Positions 11,346 through 23,893 are shown, counted from the first letter of the stretch. The stretch: 64,000 nt of DNA from Fragum whitleyi (GCA_948146395.1 OX411548.1:40391737-40455736), one strand, 5' to 3'. Notes: generated from the sequence alone by a model not told the origin. Translations and numbers: made by a program.

Positions 11346-13410
11346 CTTAGCATTGATCATAAGTAAAAGTTTGGAGAGCCTTAATAACATTTTCATGTAA
11401 ATACAAAATGTGGAACGTGCAATAGATCCCGGTATAAAATATAATTCGAATACGCTATTTTCATCATTATCGGATTACCAATATTGTTGGAAACGTTCGT
11501 ACGTTTCTATATATAAAACATCTGTCTTGCTTTCAATGTGACAAAACGGTGCAAACTGTTTGCAAAATATACCTCGCTTTGCATGTGCACTTGCTAACAA
11601 AGCTGTGTATGTTTTTAAACAGAATGTACCGTTTATCTTTCTGGACTCAGGATTGTATTTAACTTCAAAGTTATTTTTTATTAAATTCAATCAACTGCCT
11701 TGCATATATATATGACTGAAATTTAAGTGATGTTTAAAGTATGTAAACATTTTTTAAATCGCAGAAAATGCAAAACCGGACCAGCGGACGTCCTAAATGA
11801 ACAAAACGGCGAAATATGACGGAGGTGAACAGTCATCCCAAAAACAAATGAATGCTTTGACTGGTCAGTCGATTTCTTTTATGGACAGTAGCTATCTTTC
11901 AATATTATTTAGTAAATGAGAAATGTGAATTCTGTGTCGAATTCATTTCAAATTTAACTGTAGGTATTTTAATTCTGTAAAATAAATAAATATTTCCACT
12001 TAAATGGTTTAGTAAGCAAGCTTCTCAAGCTCCGACGTATTATCTATTATCTTAACTTCCCAAATATAGAATCTCTGATAGATACATTTAATTAATGATG
12101 ATATGGGGGAATGGTAGCAGGAATTAAGTGTTATATATTAAAATGATAAAAGCTAGTCTGTTGACTTTTCTGTTTGACGAATACCGACGAATTGATTAGT
12201 CAATACATACAAACATCGACCTTTTCTACATGTATTTTACATTATTTACTGTTTAAATAAAAACATGGATGTTCAAGTATGCAGAAAATGTAACAATCAA
12301 CATGTAACATAATATTGCAAAAAATTCTAACATCATATGAATCCCAAATAAATGAAACTTCTTGCAATGCTGTTGAGAGAACTTGTGACAAGATGCCGTT
12401 ACTACAGCTTATAATATTGGGATAAAACTTTAAAAAAAAAAAAAAACCTGAAATTGGTGATAGGTATAGGTGTACAAGTATGAGTCGCGCTTTCATGCTA
12501 CTATTTGTCTCAAAGGGTAAAAATAGTTTAATCCGACTTCTTCTTAACAACCTTATTCTAATATCTCACTCAAACTTGTAAATCTATAACATTTTTTTGC
12601 AACACATGCAAAGCATCGCATAGGTGTACAAGTTAGATCGAGACGCGAAAAATCAATTCTACATCGAAAATGGCGGGGCGACATGTGATCTTTGACTTAA
12701 GATGAATTTCCTCTGTCCGCGCCCTTATTCTATGTTTTGAGTTTGGTGAATATTCTAAACATTGTAACTATAGTTTTATGGAATAAGCTGTAGATTCGAT
12801 GTTATGTTCATTCATCAGCGACATTTTTCGAGGGAGGGTGTATTACACCATTTTGATTTGTGCGAAATGGTAGTTACGCCCTTGCTTAGGTAACGTTTTC
12901 AAATTTTTCAACTACATTCTTTGTAATATGGCCAATTATGCCTGAAATATGGAAATTTTAGGTAGATTACAATTATTTAATTCAGAGGGGTATACATTAC
13001 AAGTATTAATGGAAAGATGAATAAATTAAGATTTCATTGATAATCAAAATATTTCGTGTTGATGTGGTGTTACCTTGGAATTATAATGTGAAAAATGGTG
13101 TAATTTCTTAACTTTAGTCTTGGAGTCTATTTCAGAGCTACCTCCCGTGACCATATAGCAACGGCCAGAAAAAAGTGCAATGTTTCACAATTATTAATTC
13201 AGTCTGTAAACTTTGGAGCTTACTTAAAGCTGAAAACTTATTTTTGTTATTCATTTTGATAAATCCTATCAGATAAATTTCCATTCAAGCTTTTTTTTAA
13301 AAAAAATTAAGCTTCAGGATATAGGACAGTCGTTTGTGTTACTTTTACATAAATAATAAATTGAATAAGAAAAGAATTTGGTACAAATAACAGATGGACA
13401 GAGTTTTCCT
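11346..13410. other. AT-rich intergenic DNA, no feature recognised
   Basis: No gene, known repeat or RNA recognised. At 12667-12680 a short CpG-bearing stretch (AAAATGGCGGGGCG) resembles a YY1-type promoter motif, but no exon follows that I can identify. Short open frames on both strands have no coding character. Confidence 0.4.
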
Positions 13411-13514
13411 TAATTTCATTTAGGTATGAAACTAAAAAAACATAATCACACCGTATGATTCCGAGTATTCATACAGTGTGATTATGTTTTTAGTTCCATA
13501 CCTCAATGAAATTA
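13411..13514. mobile_element. near-perfect hairpin MITE
   Basis: Two ~46-bp inverted arms, starting TAATTTCATTTAGGTATG and ending CATACCTCAATGAAATTA, separated by about 11 bp. The arms include AAAACATAATCACACCGTAT and its complement. Such a short foldback with little loop is typical of palindromic MITEs. It encodes nothing. Confidence 0.75.
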
Positions 13515-15484
13515 AAAAATATTCTCTTCATATCTTTGATTAAATATCAAGAGGCAAAATGGAAGTATTTCTCCATAATTAAACATGTTTTTAATGGAAC
13601 TTCTTTGTGCGCAAGCTTAAAAATTAACTACCCGCTTAAAATTGTTTTCAGAGAGGAATTAACCCAATTTTTCAGCCAATTAGAGAGCACGAAAATTGAT
13701 GGAAACCAATGATATCAAGTTATTCAATTATGTAGTCAACTAACTGCACATAGAAAAACTGCGCTTTTTCTATGGGTCACCGCAACACTATTGTAAATAA
13801 TTTAAATAATACATGCATGTAAATTAGGGGGCTGTTTTATTCCTACGTCTGTCAATTGTGTTTATGTAGAAAAAATAAGGTTTTCGCTAAATGCTTATAG
13901 CTTGTGATGCAAGGTCGAGATATTGAATGGGAATACGTTTAGAAAACAAAAATTTGGGAACGCTTTTGATTTGTTTAATTTCTAATTTAAAAGTCAATGG
14001 AGAATGATAAAACACGCTAATCGATTACCTAAGCTCCGCCCTTCTTACGTAAACGTTATCTTAAAATATCCCAGGGTATTGTAGGCAATAATTATAACCC
14101 CGCCCATTTTTGTCATTGATAACCATGATTGGATAAGTTGTGTAAGCCCCCACCCTAGGTATAATCTAGATGAGATGTGATTGGTTATTTCGTTATTAAA
14201 CATTGTTTCTTTTTTATTAGTTTCTTCTCCGGGAGATATTTTTCCGAAGTAGCAATTGTTGCAAATATTTGAACGAATATTTGAATATTGATTTCCTCTC
14301 CAGCACTCATCAAATCATCAAAAATACGTTGGGTAAATCCAAGTCTCATAAATTTGACTTTAAAATGTTACATGAACATAAAAACTACATATCAAGCCTT
14401 TATCTCATAATTGATTATTTTCTATATGAATTCAAAATATGATATCAAACGTGCAGCATTGGATTCCTTATAAAATCACGTAACATTTTTCTTGTAAGAG
14501 GCATTTAATAGCAAATCTTTGCAATTATAATTAAAAAAAAAAAAAAAAAAAAATCGGAACAATAATTTTAAGTATATATGCAGATAATAATAATCTTATA
14601 ATTTATATGACCAGCAGAAACTGAGAGGCATCCTCTTTCAAAAAATCAGCCCTCGTCCGTGACTTTGAACAAGTTGGATCAAATTGGAGAAATCTTGGCT
14701 TTTGTAGCATTTTCTACACTTTAGTAATTCTACCCGTCTGTAAAATTACTTGCATTTTTTTTATTTATAACTTAAGTATTTTTCCATATATGCTTCTCTT
14801 TAAAAGTTAAATACGAGAATATAATGGAAGCAAAATATGCATCTTTTGTTATTTTTTTTATTCTTTATCATCAATATTTAAAGGGCAAAAATGAAGTTTT
14901 AATCATATTAACTTGTTAAAGCATAAGATTTCTTTTATCTATTCCCAAATATAAATCGATATTCATAATGAAAAATTATTTCAAAATGTAAATTTTAAGA
15001 TGTGTGAGTTATTTAAATTTGAGATGTCACATTTACATATTGATCTCATTGCAACCAAGCGGTAAATCACTTACTCGATAGATGTATGTTACTTCAAGGA
15101 CCCGAAATATACATGTTTATTGAGATATGCCAAAATTATGACCATAAAACGCCACATGGCACATCTGGTGTCGTATGACCGTAATGAATTGCATTCAATA
15201 CGTTGTCTGTTGATCTATTGAATAACAAGGGCTTGTAGTGTTATGGGTTCTGAATTTCGGATTTAATAGGTTTGTATAAAAAAAGTTTGCATTGTAATTT
15301 TGCCTTAAAAATAAAGATTCCGGATTGGTATAAAAAATAAAAAATAAAACATAAAAATCATAAGCTAAAATAAGCAAATAAAAAGGCCTGAATTCGCAAG
15401 TTATTTATCGATTTCTACAGGGTATAACATTGAGAAACTTGAATTTACAAAATATATGGATAAATGAATCGAATTATATAAAGA
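13515..15484. other. AT-rich intergenic DNA, no feature recognised
   Basis: Contains a poly(A) run of about 20 at ~14533-14553 and otherwise nothing recognised. Open frames (13506-13712 +, 15195-15377 -) are short, low-complexity and unmatched. Confidence 0.4.
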
Positions 15485-17095
15485 TTAGATAAAAATAGGG
15501 TAACGATCCATCTTCTTCGTAAATACTCATCGTAGCATCGCCTTAATTTCTGTCATGACGACATGCTGCTACATTGATTTATGTAAAATTATATAGGCAA
15601 CTAATGATATGGGCAACTAATAATAACTAATAATAAAACTAATAATTCATATTAATCGAATTTAGATGAAAAAGTCTACCCATCCGTCTGCTTCGTAATT
15701 ACTCAAGGCATCGCCTAAACTTCTGGCAGGGTGCTACATTGCATCTCGTAAAAATATCAAATCAGCTGATAAACAATACATTTATATCTTATTTGGATTT
15801 ATTTGAGTGATTTTCTCAGTATTCGAGAAAGGTCAGTTGAAAAAAAGTATATCAGTCAGTCTGCTTTGTAATTACTCTAGGCATCGCCTAAACTTCTGTC
15901 ATGAAGGCGGGGTGCTACATTAAATTTTGTAAAATTATCAAGGTAACTGATAAACAATACATTCATATCTTATTTGGATTCATTGAAATGTTTTTCTCTG
16001 TATTCGAGCAGGGTCTGATGGAAAAAAAAGTCTATCAATTCGACTGCTCCGAATATACTCTAGGCATCGCCCGAACTTCTGTCATGAAGGCGGGGTGCTA
16101 TATCAAATTCTGTAAAAATATCGAAGCAACTGATAAACAAAATATTTATATCTTATTTATATTCATAGGAGTTATTTTCTTTGTATTCGAGCAGGGTTAG
16201 ATGAAAAAAAACTTTCAATCCGTCTGCTTCGTAAATACTCTAGGCATCGCCTAAACTCTTGTCATGAATGCAGGGCGCTATATCAAATTCCGTAAAAATA
16301 CCAAAGCGCCTGATAAACAAGATATTCATATCTTTTTTAGATTCAAATGGGCGATTTTCTCTGTATTCGAGAGGGATGTGATGAAAAAAAGTCTATCAGT
16401 CCGTAATTACTCTAGGCATCGCCTAAACTTCTGTCATGAATGCAGGGAGCTACATTAAATTATGTTAAATTATCAAGGCAACTGATTAACAATACATTTA
16501 TATGTTATTAAGATACGTTTCAATGTTTTTGACTGTATTCGTGCAGGGTCAGATGGAAATAGTCTATTAATTCGACTGCTCCGAGTACACTCTAGGCATC
16601 GCCTAAACTTCTGTCACGAACGCAGGATGCTATGTCAAATTCCGTAAAAATATTAGAGCAACTAATAAACAATACGTTCATATTTTACTTAGATTCGTTC
16701 AAAATGTTTTTCTGTGTATTCGACCAGGGTCAGATTGAAATAGTCTATCAGTCCGTCTGCTTCGTAAATACTCTAGGCATCGCCTAAACGTCTGTCACGA
16801 AGGCAGGGTTCTACTTTGAATTCCGTAAAAATATCAAACCAACAGAAAACAAAACATATTTATCTAATTTAGATCCATAGGAATGATTTCCCTGTATCGG
16901 AGAAGGGTTAGCATTTACATGATTCACAGCTCGTTATTGTAAAATCAGGTTAAAACAATGAATTGAACTGTCTGATTTTTCAATCTACTCTAAGCATCGC
17001 ATTAATATTTGAAATCGAGGTGCTTATGTTAGATTGAATTCGATTAAAAAGGCAAAGCAAATGATTTTCAAAACAAAATAGTTGTTATTTAATAT
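15485..17095 (+). repeat. 180-bp satellite array, block 2 (~9 diverged units)
   Basis: Same unit as block 1, more diverged. Core boxes (CTCTAGGCATCGCCT or close variants) lie at about 15523, 15703, 15875, 16058, 16238, 16410, 16590, 16771 and 16985. The last unit is heavily degraded. The block lies ~6 kb from block 1 in the same orientation, separated by the GC-rich array and unrelated DNA. Two open frames (15901-16200, 16264-16458) are read-throughs of satellite units. Confidence 0.9.
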
Positions 17096-17535
17096 TTAGA
17101 TATTTGAGGAGAATTGCAGACAGTCAGGAAAAATAATTGGTTGTAAAACAATCATTGACAACAGTAACTGGCAACCAGTCGTTTCAAACGACTGCTTATT
17201 CGACTGTGGTTATGACCTTTTTTTCGTCTACCGACGATATGAATATTGGTGTGGTGTATCGAAAACATCGGAAAAACGTCATTTCAAAACTGTAATTAAT
17301 CTGTTTTAGTTGCCAACCGACCGTATAAAATAAGCGTTTGAACTATTAAAAAACTTGAAATTTTTTCTGGATCCGTCAGTCAGACAGACGGTCAGACCAA
17401 CGATTTTGGATGGACAGACGCAGACGGACAGATGAAAAAACAGTTTGAACTACCTTAAATTTCATTGATTTATAGGTATAAAATAAGTTAAAGTCATTTC
17501 CATAAAAGGCAAAGGGTGTATTTTAAAGGTATCGG
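17096..17535. other. spacer with short inverted repeat
   Basis: Between the satellite and the core-box triplet. It includes a small palindrome (CAGTCGTTTCAAACGACTG at ~17177-17195) and an AGACAGACGGTCAGACC-type low-complexity tract near 17386. No gene seen. Confidence 0.5.
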
Positions 17536-17539
17536 GAAA

Positions 17540-17612
17540 ATACGTTTACTCTAGGCATCGCCTAGAGTCACTTTAGGCGATGCCTAGAGTGACTCTAGGC
17601 ATCGCCTAAGGT
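17540..17612. repeat. palindromic triplet of the satellite core box
   Basis: Three copies of the satellite core in alternating orientation: CTCTAGGCATCGCCTAGAG, then TTAGGCGATGCCTAGAG on the other strand, then CTCTAGGCATCGCCTAA, with GTCACT/GTGACT linkers. The segment could form a cruciform. It is detached from both satellite blocks and abuts the CTGT/CT microsatellite. Confidence 0.85.
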
Positions 17613-17621
17613 CCCTAACCC

Positions 17622-17822
<201 letters not shown>

Positions 17823-19700
17823 AGGTCCAGTAGGCTATTGTCATGACCCTTTATCCTTTGTGCGTCCGTGCATCATTCCGTGCGTGCGTAAACTTTTTTG
17901 ATCATCTTCCTCATTGAAACTACAGGTCTGAATTCAACCAAATTTCACAGAAATGGTGCTTAGGACACGCTCTTTCAGATTACTTCTTTAACCCTTTGCT
18001 GTTTAATCCCTGCTTTTTACGTGCCTGTAATTTTATGATTGAGAAAACATTGTGAAAAAAGAAGAAATAGCTTCTGACAAGAAATTTCTTCTTTTTCCAC
18101 ACTATTTTCTGCCCTACTGAATAGTTATTTTTCAAATTAAATCCACTTTTAATTTTCGTCTGCAAAACCTTTGATTTTGGAAAGGTCCAAAATTTTGTAA
18201 AACAGGAAAGGGTTAATCCTGATCAGGCTGATAACTACGAGTTGTTCAATCACCAAAGAAGTGTGACTCATGGTGAAATATAAAAGAAATTCTTCTCTGA
18301 ATTTCCTGGTCTGATTTCAACCAAACTTCCCAAGAATGGTCCTAAATACTCCTCCTTAACTTCTGTTCGGGCTGACAACTTGGGCACTACGGACTTTAGA
18401 GTCACCATAAAAGGGCCCCCATTGTAAAAAGTAAAATAAGCTTCTTCCCTGAAACTCCTGGTCATTTAATTTACAAAGGAATGATGCTTAGGACATGCTC
18501 TTCAAGATTCCTGCTCCTGATCCTGATCAGGCTGATAACTTGGGAACTACGGGACTGTAGAGTCACCATAACAGGACCCATTTTGGTGAATAATAAAAAA
18601 ATTCTTCTTCTCTGAAACTGCTTAGAAAAATTCAACCGAATTACACAGGAATGATGCTTGGGACATGCTCTGTCAGATTCCTTCTTTTGACCATATCAGG
18701 CTGATAACTTGGGCACTACGGAATTGTAGAGTCACCATAACAGGGCCTCTTTTCGTGAATAATAAAAAAATCTTTTTCTCTGAAACTACTCAGAATATTT
18801 CAACCAAATTACACAGGAATGATGATTGGGACATGTTCTGTCAGATTCCTTCTTTTGACCAGATCAGGCTGATAATTTGGGCACTACGGAATTGTAGAGT
18901 CACCGAAAAAAGGGCCCCTTACGGTGAAATATATAAAGATCATCTTTTCTGAAACTACTGTGCAAAATTCAACCAAATTACAAAGGAATGATGCTTAGGA
19001 CATGCTCATTCAGATTCCGTTTTTTTTTATCCTGGTGGGATTGATATCTTTGGTGCCATGGGCTATCGAATCACCTAAAAGTGGCCAGTTATAGTAAAAT
19101 GTGCAGATATAAAGGATATTAAATGAGTGGTCATTGAATACTGAATTTATTAAACGAGTCATCTATAAACAGATCAAACGAGGCTGCGCCGAGTTTTTAT
19201 CTGTTTTAGATGACGAGTTTAAAAATTCTGTTTTTTAAGAACACAAATTTTATATTCTGTTTATAATATGACCCGAATTTTAGCGAAAAATCGTCAAAAT
19301 GCTTGATATTTAACGTTTCCATTTTCTGCGAAACTTATAACGCCGTTTAAAAATGACGTCACAATATAAAGATAATGACGTCATTTTCGCGGTTCCAAAA
19401 TAGCGTTGCTATTCGCTCTGAGTTCATTTGCATAATTATTCCACTAGTGTAATAACACCCGTGTAATATTAAAAATATTCAAGAAACACAACCGATGCTT
19501 GGGACTTGCCCTTTCAGATTCCTTATTTTAATTCTGGGTGGAATGATAACTTAGGTGCTACAGGCTGCCGTATCTCCCCAAAATGGCCCTATACGATAAA
19601 AACGTTCTTCCTCTCTTAAACTACTGGTTAGAATTAACGACATTTCCCAGGAACGAACCTTTAGAATGCTCTCTTAGATTTCTTCCTGAAATTATGACTG
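17823..19700 (+). mobile_element. tandem-repeat (Helentron/pearl-like) element, ~168-bp units
   Basis: Left edge GAGGTCCAGTAGGCTATTGTC resembles the complement of the far end of the reverse copy at 53760-54216. Inside are units of about 160-171 bp, with the motif GCTGATAACTTGGGCACTAC at ~18371, 18531, 18700, 18868 and degenerate copies near 19040 and 19540. A different dispersed repeat interrupts it at about 19125-19480. It has no protein coding capacity. Bivalve genomes carry abundant non-autonomous elements with this architecture; assignment to the Helitron2/Helentron class is inference. Confidence 0.6.
19125..19480 (+). mobile_element. dispersed repeat H with internal hairpin, copy 1
   Basis: Begins near CTGAATTTATTAAACGAGTC. 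It contains a hairpin formed by CAGATCAAACGAGGCTGCGC and CGAGTTTTTATCTG, then ATTCTGTTTTTTAAGAACAC. The same order, including the hairpin, occurs on the opposite strand at 62697-62835. It also contains short GTCATTTT/ATGACGTCA motifs. It interrupts the ~168-bp tandem element. Confidence 0.6.
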
Positions 19701-20289
19701 AGGGAAAACATGGTTGCTGTCGAGTCGGCAACAAAAGTAGCGTATGAAAAAATATAAAAAAAAACCCTGTTTGGAATCAAATGATTGATGTCATGACTGT
19801 TTTTCGATAAGCCTGTCCCTGACTTCTTTCTTGTTTATGTGGTTACAGTGTCATGGAAAAATGGGCCTTAGTGATGCAGTATTTCTTGAAACCACAACTT
19901 GTATATTTATTGACAGATTTTATGAAACTTTTATTTTTTTGTTTACTTATTATTTGACTATGCACACATTAAACCGTTTTGAAATTTTATTCTGTGTCAT
20001 GGAAAAAGGGACTTTCGCGTAAGATTGTTTGTTGACTTAAGCTTTTTTGTATCATGAATTAACCAACCTTAGCCTTAGACGACTGTCTACTTGCAAACAG
20101 AATATTGCTTAGCTGAATACTATGCAATTTATTTATAATTTTCATAAATCTGTTTGGCATTAAGTGCCAGTGGAGCGATACCGGTCGTCTTTGGCCTCTT
20201 GTTTATATAACTAAATTGCTTTAGTTTTAAAACGTTTCATCGATTCGTGAAGATAAAGAAATGTTTTCATTGAACGTGTATCAATATTT
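19701..20289. other. spacer, no feature recognised
   Basis: AT-rich DNA between the tandem element and the LINE region. A 63-codon open frame (19831-20022) is low-complexity and hydrophobic with no family match. Confidence 0.4.
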
Positions 20290-20370
20290 TTAAAGGGAAG
20301 TAATATATATCGCCAATTGCGTTCGCGACGAACGCAATTAGCGATATTGTGCTGCCTCCTTTTAATATCA
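20290..20370. mobile_element. solo central hairpin related to MITE family M
   Basis: A palindrome (GGGAAGTAATATATATCGCC ... GGCGATATT-like arms, centre GCGTTCGCGACGAACGC) with the same outer motif (AAAGGGAGGTAAT ... TGCCTCCTTTT) as the internal hairpin of family M copies, but with no family M ends. It overlaps the start of an open frame that continues into LINE sequence. Confidence 0.55.
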
Positions 20371-20379
20371 ATCACAACT

Positions 20380-22252
20380 AACTCGACCAACTCATTCCAT
20401 GAACATTTCTTAGATATGCCATCGAGTGATAGCGCTCGGGACATGCCTATGAGACGGTCACGCGATAATTGTGTAAATAATAACGGGAATAAGCTTCTTA
20501 CTCTTTGCAAAAATAATGAACTATTCATCTGTAATGGTAGATTGGAGAAAGGTGAATATACTTGTTATAAGACAAATTCACGCCGATTGGGGGCGAGCAT
20601 TGTGGACTATGTGATCGCTCAAAATAATTGCTACAAGCAGATTGCTGATATGCATATTGGAGGCATCACTGAGTTCTCTGATCAAGCACATATTAAATTT
20701 TCAATGTACTGTAACAAGAATTTACATGACATTTATGCTTGCAAAAATAAACACGAACAATTATGTTGGAAAACGCTTGATAAAGATTTTATGAATGAGC
20801 TTCTTCTACGTCACCAGTCTAAATTCGATGAGATTATTTTTAGACTGGAAACCAACAAACTTAGTATTGATGAGGGAATGGAATTTTTTTCAAATCTTAT
20901 GTATGAAATTTCATTTTTAATTCGCGGGAAAATATTGTCTTCGGATAAAAAAAAAAGACCAAAAAAGGAGCGCCATATTGTCGGGTTTTGGAATCTAATT
21001 TCCTTAACGAGAAAAGGCTTTATAAGCTAAATCCATCACCGGTATACAGAGAAAACCTTTTCGCGGAGCGAAAATTATACCTTTCGTATAGACGTAAAGT
21101 GAAACATAAATATTACATAAACCAAAAGATTAAATTATCCTATATGTCAAAAAATAATCCAAGGGGCTTTTGGGGATCAGCAAAATAGGGAAAAAAGTAA
21201 ATAGCGATAATGATCCAAATGAATTATGGACTTTTTAAAGAAAACTTGCACCGAAGACGATCCTCCCGCTGACAATAATAAAAATACACAAAGGGGGACA
21301 ACTCTTGATATACAGGAATTAGATAGACAATTTACGGTAGAGGAAATTACGGAGCCCCGTAGGTGACATAATGTACACATTTTTTAATCCGTAATAACGA
21401 AATACTATTTCGATAAAACGAATAGGCATTTCGTTAAAACGAATTAATATTTCGTTATAACGAAATAATATTTCGGTTTATCGAAATACTGTAGGAAATA
21501 ACTAAAACATCTTTGTCTCAGTAGAAATAAAAGTCCGGACTATACCAGAAACGTCGCAGATTTTTGATAGACGGATGTCATTTTCAGGCCCCGTACATTA
21601 CAATAGTTTTCAACAAAATTTTCGAAACGTGTATTTATCATTCCACCTGGTCAAAAGGCGTTATCGTCCCAATATACAAAAAGGGCGACAAATCAGACCC
21701 GTCCAACTATAGGTGCATTGCCTCGATTAATATTCTTGGTACATTATTCTCACTGGCGATCAGAAATAGATCGAATAATTGGTGTGAAAAGGAGGTGATT
21801 TTTATCTTTTCCCAGTTTGATTTTCGAGATAAGTGTAGTACAACAGACTGTATCTTTCTATTGCATACGACTATTTAAAAAGTTTTACTTAAGAAAAGAA
21901 ATTTGTATTGCGCTTTTATAGATTACGTAAAAGCGTTCGACTCTGTCAAGAGACATATTTACCTTTGGGGTCTGTTATAAGATGCTAAACATGCTAAAAA
22001 CTGTATTTTCTCATATTAAATCTTGTATAAGTCTAACTAACATCCCACTCTCTGATTTTCTCGACATAACTGAAGGTTTGAAGCAAGGTCATCCGCTGTC
22101 GACGATCCTATTTCTACCTTTTCTTGTTTGGATTGAAAGTCAATGTAAATAGAAAATCTAACAATACGTTTTGCTGGACGTTGAATAACGAACAATTAGA
22201 AATAATTCCATCACTCTGTTATCTAGGGATAAGTTTCCATCATACGGGGAAT
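20380..22252 (+). pseudogene. degraded non-LTR retrotransposon (endonuclease and RT remnants)
   Basis: About 20440-20740 encodes the C-terminal part of an AP-endonuclease domain (NNNGNKLLTLCKNNELFICN ... GASIVDYVI ... GGITEFSDQAHIKFS). The expected SDH triplet reads SDQ, so a catalytic His is lost. At 21290-21350 the pre-RT linker appears (LDIQELDRQFTVEEI). After an inserted repeat, RT resumes at ~21596 (VPIYKKGDKSDPSNYR; FRDKCSTTD). After a stop comes RT motif A (CAFIDYVKAFDSV, ~21910-21950), then a KQG.PLSTILF block near 22080, and a 'YLGISF...G' block at ~22220-22250. Stops and frameshifts separate the blocks and the YADD box is missing. Fragment order fits a CR1/RTE/Jockey-like LINE. Dead copy. 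Confidence 0.8.
21354..21590 (+). mobile_element. palindromic TTCGTT/AACGAA element, copy 1 (in LINE)
   Basis: Starts GCCCCGTAGGTGACATAATG, then carries consecutive TTCG(T/A)TNNAACGAA-type palindromes from ~21392 to 21490, then a unique tail. It interrupts LINE reading between the pre-RT linker and the RT domain. GCCCCGTA occurs at both edges (21354-21361 and 21588-21595), but the second family copy also starts with this motif, so it may belong to the element rather than be a target duplication. Confidence 0.65.
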
Positions 22253-22256
22253 TTAA

Positions 22257-23545
22257 GGTAACTGCGGACAGATATACATTGCCGAATTTTCGACGTTCTT
22301 AAAATCGAACAATAATTGCGGAGATTGATCTTTGAAGTGTGGGCATTATCTAAAACGCAATTAAAGGATTTGAGGCTCGATCATGTGACGTCCGGACGTT
22401 ATGAAGGGGCCAACCCCTTTTCGACCCGCCAAAATTAGTACTTGCAAATATTTTATTAATTAACTGATTTTTATGAAAAATAGTTTCATTTAGAAAGTCC
22501 AAGAACGCCAGAGGTAGTCGTTTAATTTCTGAGCACATTCAAACAGGAAAAAAGTCTGAAACGCTATCTATTTCGCGATTTTAAGATATGACATACCATT
22601 TTTCATTTTATTTTTTTGTAAATGTATAGACGTTTCTCAAATTTTTGTCCGATGACTTCTGCTGAGTTTTTTTCTTATTTTGTAGCGATATGAATATGCT
22701 TCATATTTATAAAATAAAAATTGATATGTCCTTGGGATAATTTTTTCCTAAAATTCGATTTTGTGAAGTTGTTGCAACATCTTTCGTCGAATTCGACGTC
22801 GCACTAGTACCATCGTTACTTTGTTTATCTGACGCCAATCTTCGAGCAATAACGTATTCTAAAATATCGGAAATTCGGGTGTATTGAAAAATATAGGATT
22901 CAGAATTTTCAAATGTGAAAGTAATTTAATAAAAATTAAAGATTAATTTATTTTGTATCCGTTTAAAAAGACATCTTTGAGCATTTGTCGCGACGTTGAA
23001 ATATCCTTTGATTTGCGACATATTCGCTGAATCGAATTTTACAAAAAAATCTAACCCGAAGACAAATGGTTTTTATTTAAAAAATCTTCAAAGGAATGGT
23101 ACGTCAGCAAAATATCTCAATTTCAGCTTAGGTCACCGGACAAATTTTCGAGGGAAAAAAATCAATAATTTCAGTAACTGTACTCGAAAACAGAAACGCA
23201 GATGGCATTTCCATTTAATACGTTACACCTGATTGTATTTCTTACTCTTATATCTTCATATCATTCAAAAAATAACATCAAGCGTATTTTTACATAGCAA
23301 ATGGTGTTTTTGGAATAAAATCGGTTAATTATTTCCGGAAAAATGGACAATTACTGAATTTGGTCCCTAAAAAGGGGGTCGGCCCCTTGATGACGTCATG
23401 ACGTCATTTGTACGTTGTGAAATCCCTTTTTATGACCGACAAATGAAACCTGGTATTTAAAAATTCAATTTTTATGCATTAAACAAGATTTGCAGACTAT
23501 TTAAAATTTGGACCTTAAATTACCCTCTATGTTTCCTCAGTTACC
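22257..23545. mobile_element. 1.29-kb TTAA-flanked DNA transposon, non-autonomous
   Basis: Flanked by TTAA on both sides (22253-22256 and 23546-23549). Ends are inverted: GGTAACTGCGGA on the left, complement of GGTAACTGAGGA on the right. Subterminal inverted repeats lie ~145-180 bp in (GAAGGGGCCAACCCCTTTT near 22400 against AAAGGGGGTCGGCCCCTT near 23370). No transposase frame is visible; a 78-codon frame inside is unmatched. TTAA targets are typical of piggyBac-type elements, but the termini do not start with the usual CCC, so superfamily is uncertain. It splits the LINE remnant. Confidence 0.7.
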
Positions 23546-23549
23546 TTAA

Positions 23550-23893
23550 GGTATTCCGTTAGGAATTTAATAGAAAAAGCGAACAAAGCATATCAAAGGC
23601 GAACAAGGACGTTTCCAGATATCAACCCTGGCTAAAGAAAGATCGATTTCTTTTTGGGTAACGATCATGTCACAAGGAAATTCTTTATAAAAATATCCAT
23701 CAATGGAACAGTAGTGAACAATAGTGAAATGAATTACAAAACAATATTTGTTCAAAGAATAAGAGATCAATACATTCAAAACTGGCGCACTTCTATACAA
23801 GAAACAAGTAAACTACACTATTACAAACAATTTGAAATGGAATTTGCTTTAGAATCACATCTAACAATAACCACCCCCCTAAGATTTGTCAGA
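23550..23893 (+). pseudogene. LINE remnant, post-RT region
   Basis: Continues the LINE interrupted by the TTAA element. The clearest block, at ~23745-23860, reads QRIRDQYIQNWRTSIQETSK and then KLHYYKQFEMEFALESHL, a pattern typical of the region between RT and the C-terminal Cys motif in many marine-invertebrate LINEs. It is cut off at 23893 by the 50-bp inverted repeat. The expected next block (RFRLSSHQL...CTLC) appears only at 27900-28100. Confidence 0.65.

Noticed and set aside
10104..11353. Several 70-90 codon frames in the GC-rich array.
   Set aside because: They recode the same repeat words (LGRQAAR..., AARPLG...) on both strands, with no independent protein signal.
5030..17095. Regular repeats considered as a CRISPR array.
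   Set aside because: Units are 180 bp with no unique spacers, in an intron-bearing eukaryotic genome. This is a satellite.
21354..21595. GCCCCGTA at both edges of the palindromic element as an 8-bp target duplication.
   Set aside because: The second copy at 48588 also starts GCCCTGTAGG, so the left motif is probably part of the element. Left undecided rather than claimed.
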